A stretch of DNA of 9,118 nt from Treponema sp. (GTDB taxonomy: Bacteria > Spirochaetota > Spirochaetia > Treponematales > Breznakiellaceae): positions 1 through 9,118 of the forward strand of contig JAISGE010000004.1 of the NCBI GenBank assembly GCA_031263265.1. Reading direction: 5' to 3'. The notes beneath the pieces were generated by a model. That model ran no database searches. It was not told the origin of the DNA and worked only from the letters and a program-made list of their open reading frames with translations. The translations under genes were made by a program, and so were the position numbers. Of the stretch, positions 1 through 5,696 are shown piece by piece; the stretch's first letter is position 1; every line of letters begins with the position of its first letter.

Positions 1-44
1 GCCTCGCTCAGACCAATAAATAACACTCATGCTAAAGGTTCCAT
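1..44 (-). pseudogene. Remnant of a further beta-helix repeat unit at the window edge
   Basis: Plus-strand 25-43 matches the repeat core (ctcatgctaaaggttcca). Read on the minus strand in a frame different from the lipoprotein it gives DGTFSMSVIYWSE, a decayed form of the GGTFTMTGGVIYGSEEE unit seen near 300-330. It lies beyond the stop codon at 45-47, so it is an out-of-frame leftover of this gene or the edge of a neighbouring paralogue. The window ends before this can be decided. Confidence 0.5.
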
Positions 45-1962
45 CTAGGGTATTATCGCTTCCTCAATGGCGCCGAAGGGGCCTTTTTCCCCTTCCCGCT
101 CTATTTCCCAGGCCCGGGGACTCCATTCCGGGAGTCCCCCCCTAAAGGATCTCTTGAATCTGGCCTGCCCTGGGTATGGGTTCACCGGCCTCATATCGAT
201 GGTCGTGTTAGTCGTACTCAAACTGGCCGGTTTGATTGTGCCGTTTTTTCTGTAAAAGGCCGCGCCGGATGGCGCGGTGTTTTTCTTGCCGGCTTCTTCC
301 TCCGAGCCGTAAATAACGCCGCCGGTCATGGTAAAGGTTCCACCGTTGACATACAACCCGCCGCCGTAGCCAATAGAGGCTGAATTGCCGCTGACCACAC
401 CATCGCTCATGGTAAAGGTTCCACTACTGGAGGCATACACACCGCCAGCGTATCTGGCCGTATTACCGCTGACCGCGCCACCGCTCATCTCAAAGGTTCC
501 ATTAAAGATAAACACCCCGCCGCTGTCATAGTTGGAGGAATTGCCGCTGACCGCGCCGCCGGTCATGGTGAACGTTCCGCCGTTGGTGATAAACACCCCA
601 CCGCCACCTTGTTGACCGCCGCCGTTGGAGCCGGAGGTCTTATTACCGCTGATCGCGCCGCCGCTCATGCTCAAGGTTCCGCCGTTGATATACACCCCAC
701 CGCCACTGCCGGAGGTGCCGGAGACCGTATTACCGCTGATCTCGCCGCCGCTCATGCTCAAGGTTCCACCACTTTCTACAACCACCCCGCCGCCGTTGCT
801 GGAGGAGCTATTCCCGGTAAGGCTCGAACCGTCTTGCAGATCCAGGGTTCCCCCGTCTTTTACCTGCACCACGGGAGCGTTGTTACCGCTTTTTCCCTGG
901 AGCGTTATGTCCTGCAATATCAGGGTAAGGCCGGTATCCAGAGTAAAGAGGGGCGTTCCGGTTTCAGTAACCTGCACCGTCTTGCCGTTACCCTCAATGA
1001 TAATGGCGATTGCTGTGCCGTCTGTTACCGAGAGGGTTTGGGGCGCGAATGCGATCAGCTCCTCCGCGCCGTCCAGGACTATGGTACAGGCCCCTCTGGG
1101 GAACTCAATGGCCGCTGCCAGTTTGCCCGCCAGGGTGGCTTCATCTTTCCCAACTACCTGGGGGCCGGCAAAATTGACGGCGGTAAATGTTTGGTCTAAC
1201 TCGGTGATAGAGTCGTCGTAAATATGCACCATCCCGGTCCATACCGCGGCTTGATTGGTCGTGTGGTCGTAGAGGTCTATAAAGACCTGGTAGGCCCCCG
1301 CGGGCAGCTCCTCAATGGTTCCCTCAGCGATCCCCTTGGCGGTCGTCTCCTCGGTCTCCTCGGTGCTTTCTAACATATCAATTTTATGGCCGGTTCCCTG
1401 AAGGCTCAAAAAGGCCTGGCGTACGGTTTCTGAGAACTTAATGCTATAGGACAGGGTTCCCGTAACACCTGAATCAAAGACCGGTACCAGAGCCACCGCA
1501 ACATTGGAGAACATTCCCGCAGTAACGGGAACGCTGCTGGTCCCCTGTACCATGAGCCTGCCTATGTCGTCGTCGGTATGGCCCTTATAGCCTTTGACCA
1601 CCAGGGTCCAGATCGCAGATTCCAGGGCCACCGTAAGGCTCAGTCCGCTGTCGCTGTAAAGGCTCTTGTTCTCCGAAGTTTTTCCCGACGCGGTAAACTC
1701 CAGGGTAAAATAGATGCCCTCAAGACCTGGAAGAACCGTACGGGCGTTCAGTTGGTTCAGCCGTATATGGACCTGCCCCATGCCCTGGGCTATGGTTTCC
1801 CCGGCGTCTTCCTCCGACCCGGTAAGTTCGGTACACGCGGCCAGAAAGATACCACCGGCGAACGCAGCCACACACGCAAGCACTGTTGCCCGCGCAAGCC
1901 GTCGGACTAGAAAGCCGAATCTACTCGATAGGGGGGGGGGGGGGGGGGATAATAATAAACAT
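45..1962 (-). CDS. Phase-variable lipoprotein with beta-helix (Pmp-like) repeats, OFF as sequenced
   Basis: Probable surface lipoprotein or adhesin. The body reads open to the TAG at 45-47. Its N-terminus has a basic, hydrophobic signal (RRLARATVLACVAAF) and a lipobox LAAC whose Cys codon is at 1833-1835. A variable beta-rich region follows (about 1830-900). Then come glycine-rich units of the type GGTFTMTGGAVSGN (about 310-795), which predict a right-handed parallel beta-helix like chlamydial Pmp and other spirochaetal repeat proteins. The ATG at 1962 is the best start: it has an AAGGG ribosome site and lies downstream of the promoter. It is separated from the signal peptide by 18 C and is out of frame with it, so this copy encodes only a 13-residue peptide. 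Removing one C would give a 42-residue signal peptide. The body frame is also open back to a TTG at 2036, but that lies upstream of the predicted transcription start. A GTG inside the signal peptide is a poor alternative. The ligand is unknown. Confidence 0.72.
75..139. other. Two GC-rich hairpins in the 3' tail of the lipoprotein gene
   Basis: GAAGGGG (75-81) pairs with CCCCTTC (89-95) over a 7-base loop. GGGGACTCC (116-124) pairs with GGAGTCCCC (131-139) over a 6-base loop. Both lie in the last 50 codons of the lipoprotein frame, where the protein no longer resembles the repeat family. Neither is followed by a T run on either strand, so they are not typical intrinsic terminators. Confidence 0.6.
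308..795 (-). repeat. Six degenerate in-frame tandem repeats in the lipoprotein gene
   Basis: Six units share a core that reads on the plus strand as (g/c)tcatg, then a variable pair, then aaggttcc. The core CAT starts near 327, 408, 486, 564, 666 and 753. Spacings are 81, 78, 78, 102 and 87 bp, all multiples of three, so copy-number change by recombination keeps the frame. Each unit encodes about 26-34 residues of the form G-G-T-F/L-T/S-M-S/T-G-G-x-I/V-S-G-N followed by G-G-G-V-Y/F. Confidence 0.85.
1931..1948. repeat. Poly-G/poly-C tract of 18 bases (contingency tract)
   Basis: Eighteen uninterrupted G on the plus strand, read as C by the lipoprotein gene. It encodes prolines between the ATG at 1962 and the signal peptide. 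Tracts this long are prone to slipped-strand mispairing, and poly-G tracts are known to vary in Treponema pallidum surface-protein genes. The length may also differ between reads or clones because of sequencing error. Confidence 0.95.
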
Positions 1963-1973
1963 GCTACTATTCG

Positions 1974-1978
1974 CCCTT
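1974..1978 (-). promoter_or_regulatory. Ribosome binding site deciding the lipoprotein start
   Basis: AAGGG on the minus strand, 11 nt before the ATG at 1962. The spacing is slightly long, but it is the only recognisable ribosome site between the predicted transcription start and the lipobox. It supports translation entering the C tract from the ATG frame. Confidence 0.5.
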
Positions 1979-2027
1979 GAAAAGAAAAAAAGAAAGACGT
2001 GCAATCTCTACTAAGATTGGTAGGATT

Positions 2028-2055
2028 AGTATACAATACCGTACAATCATGTCAA
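2028..2055 (-). promoter_or_regulatory. Sigma-70 promoter of the lipoprotein gene
   Basis: On the minus strand TTGACA (2055-2050) and TATACT (2033-2028) are separated by 16 bp, close to the sigma-70 consensus. Transcription should begin near 2021, leaving about 59 nt of leader before the ATG at 1962. The long-ORF TTG start at 2036 falls inside the spacer, so it cannot be used from this promoter. Confidence 0.75.
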
Positions 2056-2216
2056 GTATGGTATACCCCCAATTTAAGGAAAATTTACCGCAAAGTCGAA
2101 GGTGGTTATTTATGCGGTATCCCGCTTAGGTTTGGAACCGGGGCCGCACATTGCTTCAACCGTGGGATTAAAGGATTCCGTAAAGAACATAGTACCCCCC
2201 GACAGGACACGACATA

Positions 2217-2288
2217 CTCAGGCTATACCTGAACAGGATTAAACCAAAGTGCGGACAAGCCGAAAGCCGAAGTTGCTATACCGGTTAG
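2217..2288. repeat. 72-bp direct repeat, copy 1
   Basis: Matches 3288-3359 with about 4 mismatches in 72. It begins ctcaggctatacctgaacag and ends with accggttag. It covers the last 16 codons of the FGE-like remnant (NRYSNFGFRLV) plus 22 bp beyond its stop. It reflects paralogous origin rather than a mobile-element end. Confidence 0.9.
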
Positions 2289-2662
2289 ACGGAAGGCCGT
2301 AGTACCGAGTGGCGGCCCGCATGGAAGCGGTGCTGTTGCTCCAGCCCCCGCCGCGACCGACGCGGCAAGTCCCCGAGGACGCGGCCGTAGGATCCGTCTG
2401 GATCCCGGAGCTATAACTCCCGTACAGGTCCCCGCACCTTTCCCATACGTTACCGCTCATGTCGTACAGCCCCAGGCGGTTGGGTTGTTTCGTCCCTACC
2501 GGTTGGGTACTCCTACCGCTGTTCTCCCAATGCCAGGCAATAGCGTCAAGGCTGTTCCCCCCGGTATGCGGGACTAAGCCCTTCCTTGACGCTCAGTTTG
2601 TTGCAGTACTCTACCGCTTCATACCAGCTTACAAAATATATGTGCAGGCTTGCCGTGCCGTA
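2239..2662 (-). pseudogene. Decayed FGE-sulfatase (SUMF1-like) domain gene, copy 1
   Basis: The longest intact stretch starts at ATG 2460 and reads MSGNVWERCGDLYGSY, then GRGGGWSNSTASMRA and NRYSNFGFRLV before TAA. These are hallmarks of the C-terminal half of the FGE-sulfatase family. The frame runs upstream as GGNSLDAIAWHWENSG and TKQPNRLGLYD. A frame change then leads to FVSWYEAVEYCNKLSVKEG and LSPAY. The segment normally lying between these blocks (the RLPTEAEWEYAARGG region) is missing, so a deletion with frameshift has occurred. Usual Trp residues of the MSGNVWEWCWDWYG motif are replaced by R, G and L. The end is GFRLV rather than GFRCA, so even the parent was probably not a true formylglycine-generating enzyme. 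No start signal remains. Confidence 0.8.
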
Positions 2663-2685
2663 TGAAGGGCCGTACCATCTAAGTT

Positions 2686-2936
2686 ATGGAAGAAGAATTT
2701 ATCTTCAAGCCTACTGCCTTCAAACATGGTATCTTGGAAGCGGACATTCGCAAAGCCTTTGAACAGCGGGTATTTGACCATGCTATGCCCGGCGAGGAAC
2801 ATAAAAACCTACTTATTGGGTTTGATAGTAATGGTAATCCGCTTGAATTTTATATAATGTACTTGAAGGCGATAGGATCAATGTATTTCATGCTATGAAA
2901 TGCCGTAAAGCCTATCTTGTGTTCTTGGATCTATAG
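2686..2936 (+). pseudogene. BrnT-like toxin gene with a one-base frameshift
   Basis: From ATG 2686 the protein begins MEEEFIFKPTAFKHG and contains NLLIGFDSNGNPLE. It then leaves frame and stops at 2896-2898. From about 2848 the +2 frame continues the same protein as LYNVLEGDRINVFHAM and KCRKAYLVFLDL to TAG 2934-2936. Restoring one base near 2845-2850 (GAA ATT TTA for GAATTTTA) gives an ORF of about 83 residues. The N-terminal KHG and the C-terminal HAMKCRK recall BrnT, a RelE-fold ribonuclease toxin, but the family call is from remembered motifs only. The following antitoxin-like gene starts 10 nt after this stop, the toxin-first order usual for brnTA. No clear ribosome site is seen at 2686. 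The loss of frame suggests the toxin is inactive. Confidence 0.68.
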
Positions 2937-2946
2937 GAGAAAAAGT

Positions 2947-3177
2947 ATGGCTGACCGGGAAGCCGAATATTGGGATGACTATTACACCAAAACTACCATT
3001 ATGCCGGATTTGAGCAAACCGGGCTATTTTTCCCGTAAATATGGTATGTCGGTAAAACTCGACCCTGAAACCAGCCATCTGATTGCCGCTCATGCCGAAA
3101 TCACCCACAAGACTCCGGCGGAAATTATCGCCGACTTGGTACGCCGGGAAATGACCGCGGAACCGGTAGAAAAATAA
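2947..3177 (+). CDS. Ribbon-helix-helix antitoxin-like protein
   Basis: A 76-residue protein beginning MADREAEYWDDYYTK. The N-terminal half is acidic and aromatic, with DLSKPGYFSRKYGM, and is the likely toxin-binding part. The C-terminal part, about residues 37-68, reads SVKLDPETSHLIAAHAE then KTPAEIIADLVRRE. This is a beta strand followed by two helices as in CopG/Arc-type ribbon-helix-helix DNA-binding proteins. ATG 2947 is chosen because AGGAG at 2935-2939 is 7 nt upstream. That site overlaps the stop codon of the toxin-like gene, which implies translational coupling. An in-frame TTG at 2917 lacks such a site. It probably neutralised the toxin and repressed its own operon. With the toxin broken it may now be an orphan. 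Confidence 0.72.
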   Translation: MADREAEYWDDYYTKTTIMPDLSKPGYFSRKYGMSVKLDPETSHLIAAHAEITHKTPAEIIADLVRREMTAEPVEK

Positions 3178-3287
3178 GGCAGACGCACCACCATCAGCTA
3201 TCACGGTCGCGATCCAAGCCTGATCAGGGCTGCGCCCCGAACCCCCGCCTCTTGGAGTATGTCTTATCTTGCCTTCCCGGCAGCATC

Positions 3288-3359
3288 CTCAGGCTATACC
3301 TGAACAGGATTAAACCGAAGCGCTGACAAGCCGAAAGCCGAGGTTGCTATACCGGTTAG
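3288..3359. repeat. 72-bp direct repeat, copy 2
   Basis: Partner of 2217-2288. It covers the C-terminal codons (NRYSNLGFRLV) and 3' flank of the second FGE-like remnant. Right after it, similarity resumes with a different part of copy 1 (2497-2574 matches 3350-3421), which marks an internal deletion. Confidence 0.9.
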
Positions 3360-3510
3360 GTACTCCTACCGCTGTTCTTCTTATACCAGGCAATAGCGTC
3401 AAGGCTGTTCCCCCCGGAATACTCATAGGATATAGGGTCTCTATTCCCTCCTTCCCCATGTAAAAACCCGTTACCGTTACCCTATGTATCGGTTTTTCCC
3501 ATTTTATCAT
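3310..3510 (-). pseudogene. Collapsed FGE-sulfatase domain gene, copy 2
   Basis: A 66-codon frame that is a patchwork of a much longer gene. The N-terminal part (EKPIHRVTVTGFYMGK) is the start of an FGE-sulfatase domain. The middle, read in another frame, is YSGGNSLDAIAWYKKNSG, as in copy 1. The end is NRYSNLGFRLV. The blocks are joined by deletions that remove most of the roughly 200-residue domain. One scar falls at the sequence taccggtt, which occurs twice in copy 1 (2279 and 2497), so it probably arose by recombination between short repeats. No ribosome site is evident at ATG 3510. The intact-looking ORF is unlikely to be functional. Confidence 0.78.
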
Positions 3511-3525
3511 GATTTTACTATATTC

Positions 3526-3550
3526 TTCTAATTTTTCTAATTTTTCTAAA
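3526..3550. repeat. Three tandem copies of a 9-bp unit upstream of the P83/100 gene
   Basis: TTCTAATTT at 3526-3534 and 3535-3543, then TTCTAAA at 3544-3550. It sits 57-81 bp before the P83/100 start codon, where the -35 region of a promoter with -10 at 3560 would fall. Copy-number change could alter promoter strength, which is inference. Confidence 0.75.
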
Positions 3551-3559
3551 TAGTACCGA

Positions 3560-3565
3560 TATACT
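3560..3565 (+). promoter_or_regulatory. Possible -10 element of the P83/100 gene
   Basis: TATACT, 41 bp before the ATG at 3607. No good -35 is visible: the hexamer 17 bp upstream is CTAATT inside the 9-bp tandem repeats, which could instead act as an AT-rich upstream element. Confidence 0.35.
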
Positions 3566-3606
3566 TAGTATGGTATCTTGAAAATAGTACATGAGGAGCA
3601 GGAATA

Positions 3607-5631
3607 ATGAAAGGTTATAGATTCGCTTGGGTTTTAGAGGTGCTGCTTTTTGGATGCATGTTCTGTATCGTACCGGAGCTGGTCCAGGGACAGGTTAATA
3701 CGGACGAACTGGGAAAAGGGCAGGCCACCGTTGAATTTTTCAACTATGAAGGGCCGGTTACCCGCATCGACACCAGGGCCCAGATCCGCGGTATTGGATA
3801 TACCCTGGGGACCGCAGTGCGAGGCGGCGCAACCCGAAGCGGCGCTGAGAACCGGTATTTCGTGATCCGTGGAGCCTCCGCTCCAGAGGGTACTCGCTTG
3901 GATGCGGATATTTTCGGTTTAGGGGCCGGCGTAGGGGTCGATCATATCCGCAATCTCAGACTCATTTTGCAGGGGTATTTGGAAGGGGCCTACAATTATT
4001 CAGTCCAGGATGCGAATCTCCTGGCCCAATACATCACCATCTACAATGCGGTATACCGGGGGAACTGGCGGTATTTCAGCGCCACCTACAAGCAATCCGT
4101 CCTCAGATACTTGACCGCAGACAACGCCGGACTTTCAGTGCGGTTTAATGAATGGCCGGGAAGAACCCTCATGCTCATCCCCTTGGGCATAGGAAGCGCA
4201 GGCTCCTTGAGCGCCATAGATACCACCTCCATCAGCGATTCCACGGTACTGGAGGAATTGCGTAAAGAAGGAGATTTGAGTATAGACCAGCGTAAAGATA
4301 TGGTTGACTTTAAGGAGCGGGAAGCAGAAGAAGCGGAACAAGAAGCTCTGAAGCAGCAGCAAGAGATCGCCGAGGAAGCAGCCAGGCTCGCCGAGGAACG
4401 GGCGGCGCTGGAAGCTGAACAAGAGCGGCTTGCCCAGGAACAAGCTCAGACCGAAGCAGCCGCAGCCCAGGGGCAGTTAAGCCCTGAAGAAGCCGAGCAA
4501 GCCGCCCGGGAATTAGCTGCCCAGGAAGCAGCGGCTCAACAGCGGGAACAGGAACTCCTGGAACAGGAAGCTGCTTTAGCAGAACAGCGAGCACAGGCCG
4601 AGCAGTTGGAAGCCTTTGCCGAGCAGAAACGGGACGAAGCGCAGCAGGATCGGGAGAATATTGCCGGAGATCAACAGGGTAGGATAGACGCTGCAGGAAT
4701 GGCTCAGGCAAGCACTGAAACAGAAGATCCTTCAAGAGGAGGCAGCGCTGAGCAGGTCCAGGGGGAACCCGGCGGGGAAGATGAGGAAGCTGGAAAAACT
4801 GGAGAAGATTCTGGGAGCGATGAAAGCAGCGGTGAAGATGCCGTACAGGACGAAGAAGACGCACGGTTCAGTGCTACCGGGGAGGATGGCAGCGATGAGG
4901 AGACCTCAGCGGATGAAAACAGTGATGATGCGCAGCGTGAGGACCAAGGGAACGCTGAGGATGTTACCGACGAAGAGGTCGAGGAGGAAGGCAGCGCTGA
5001 GGATACTACCGTCGCAGGGGAGGATAACCCTGATGACACGGTAGTCGAAGAGGAAGATAGCTCTGAGGATGCGGGAGAAGCAGAAACCAGCCCTGAAGCG
5101 GACGCAGAGGATACCGGGGAGGAAGAACAGCAGGAACAATCCTTCTTAGCAGTGGAAAACGCGCAGGTACCGGGAATAATCGGGGTGGCCTTAGCCGGTT
5201 CCACGACATCCCTGGGCAGTGTGGTCAAGATCAATCCTGCATCAGGTGCGGAATTGAAACGGACCGACCTCAATACGATTAATAGCAGAACCGTGGTCTT
5301 AGTGGATAATCAGATCATTGCAATAGCGGGGATTGGGGCTACCCAGCGCTTGATAGCCATTGATCCTGATACCCTTGAGGTGTTGCAGCAGGGGGAGGAT
5401 GAGATCCATCGGGAGAGCCTACTCTGGGTTAATGGCCAGGATATCTACGCCTTGATTGTTTCTGAGGGAAATTGCTACCTTGCCCGGTTTGATACGGCCT
5501 TGACTCGTCAGGCTCAATCAGAGCTGAGGATACATCCCTATGGGACCTTGCTTTTTCAGGAGAACATGCTCAGTACTCAAGATGCTGAGGGCAAGGCAGT
5601 ACTCCTTGATCCCATTGATTTGGTCGAATGA
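3607..5631 (+). CDS. P83/100 family surface antigen
   Basis: A 674-residue exported protein of the spirochaetal P83/100 antigen family (Borrelia P83/P93, treponemal p83/100). ATG 3607 has AGGAG at 3594-3598, 8 nt upstream. Residues 1-28 form a signal peptide ending near VQG. Residues 29-230 are the conserved N-terminal domain (VNTDELGKGQATVEFFNYEG, IRGIGYTLG, YFVIRGASAPEGTRLDADIFGLG). Residues about 235-355 are a Glu/Gln/Ala-rich coiled coil (EEAARLAEERAALEAEQERL). Residues about 370-512 are extremely acidic and low in complexity. Residues about 515-674 form a C-terminal domain with beta-propeller-like strands (GSVVKINPASGAEL, LIAIDPDTLEVLQQG). The family is immunogenic and periplasmic or surface-associated, but its biochemical role is not established. 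It appears to be transcribed alone: the next gene is convergent and is separated by a hairpin. Confidence 0.88.
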   Translation: MKGYRFAWVLEVLLFGCMFCIVPELVQGQVNTDELGKGQATVEFFNYEGPVTRIDTRAQIRGIGYTLGTAVRGGATRSGAENRYFVIRGASAPEGTRLDADIFGLGAGVGVDHIRNLRLILQGYLEGAYNYSVQDANLLAQYITIYNAVYRGNWRYFSATYKQSVLRYLTADNAGLSVRFNEWPGRTLMLIPLGIGSAGSLSAIDTTSISDSTVLEELRKEGDLSIDQRKDMVDFKEREAEEAEQEALKQQQEIAEEAARLAEERAALEAEQERLAQEQAQTEAAAAQGQLSPEEAEQAARELAAQEAAAQQREQELLEQEAALAEQRAQAEQLEAFAEQKRDEAQQDRENIAGDQQGRIDAAGMAQASTETEDPSRGGSAEQVQGEPGGEDEEAGKTGEDSGSDESSGEDAVQDEEDARFSATGEDGSDEETSADENSDDAQREDQGNAEDVTDEEVEEEGSAEDTTVAGEDNPDDTVVEEEDSSEDAGEAETSPEADAEDTGEEEQQEQSFLAVENAQVPGIIGVALAGSTTSLGSVVKINPASGAELKRTDLNTINSRTVVLVDNQIIAIAGIGATQRLIAIDPDTLEVLQQGEDEIHRESLLWVNGQDIYALIVSEGNCYLARFDTALTRQAQSELRIHPYGTLLFQENMLSTQDAEGKAVLLDPIDLVE

Positions 5632-5663
5632 AGATAGAAGATAAAGAGCACGTTTAGGAGGTT

Positions 5664-5696
5664 TAGGCTTTCTATGCCCCCGGTATAGAAAGCCTA
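5664..5696. terminator. Bidirectional hairpin between the P83/100 and CDF genes
   Basis: A perfect stem of 12 bp: TAGGCTTTCTAT (5664-5675) pairs with ATAGAAAGCCTA (5685-5696) over a 9-base loop. It lies between two convergent genes and contains the CDF stop codon (TAG, minus strand 5696-5694). Neither side carries a T run, so termination would be Rho-assisted, or the stem may protect 3' ends. Confidence 0.6.

Noticed and set aside
308..795. CRISPR array as an explanation of the regularly spaced repeats
   Set aside because: The spacing varies in multiples of three, the intervening sequence encodes a continuous glycine-rich protein, and no cas genes are present.
609..1221. Long plus-strand ORFs opposite the lipoprotein gene
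   Set aside because: They are shadows produced by the repetitive, stop-poor glycine/serine codons of the real minus-strand gene. Their proline-rich translations match no family I know.
1963..2036. TTG at 2036 as the start of an uninterrupted 663-codon lipoprotein
   Set aside because: It lies within the promoter spacer, upstream of the predicted transcription start. It has no ribosome site and would put about 45 non-signal residues before the signal peptide.
1999..2232. Plus-strand 77-codon ORF
   Set aside because: It overlaps the lipoprotein promoter and the repeat, has no ribosome site or recognisable motif, and has a composition typical of chance frames.
2217..3359. The 72-bp direct repeats as a DGR template/variable pair or as insertion-sequence ends
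   Set aside because: The four differences are not confined to adenines, and no reverse transcriptase, transposase or inverted ends are present. Both copies encode the same C-terminal codons, so paralogy explains them.
4310..5273. Minus-strand ORFs opposite the P83/100 coiled coil and acidic tract
   Set aside because: Their Ser/Leu/Pro-rich translations are the complement of GAG/GAA/GCA-rich codons. The plus-strand family match is clear.
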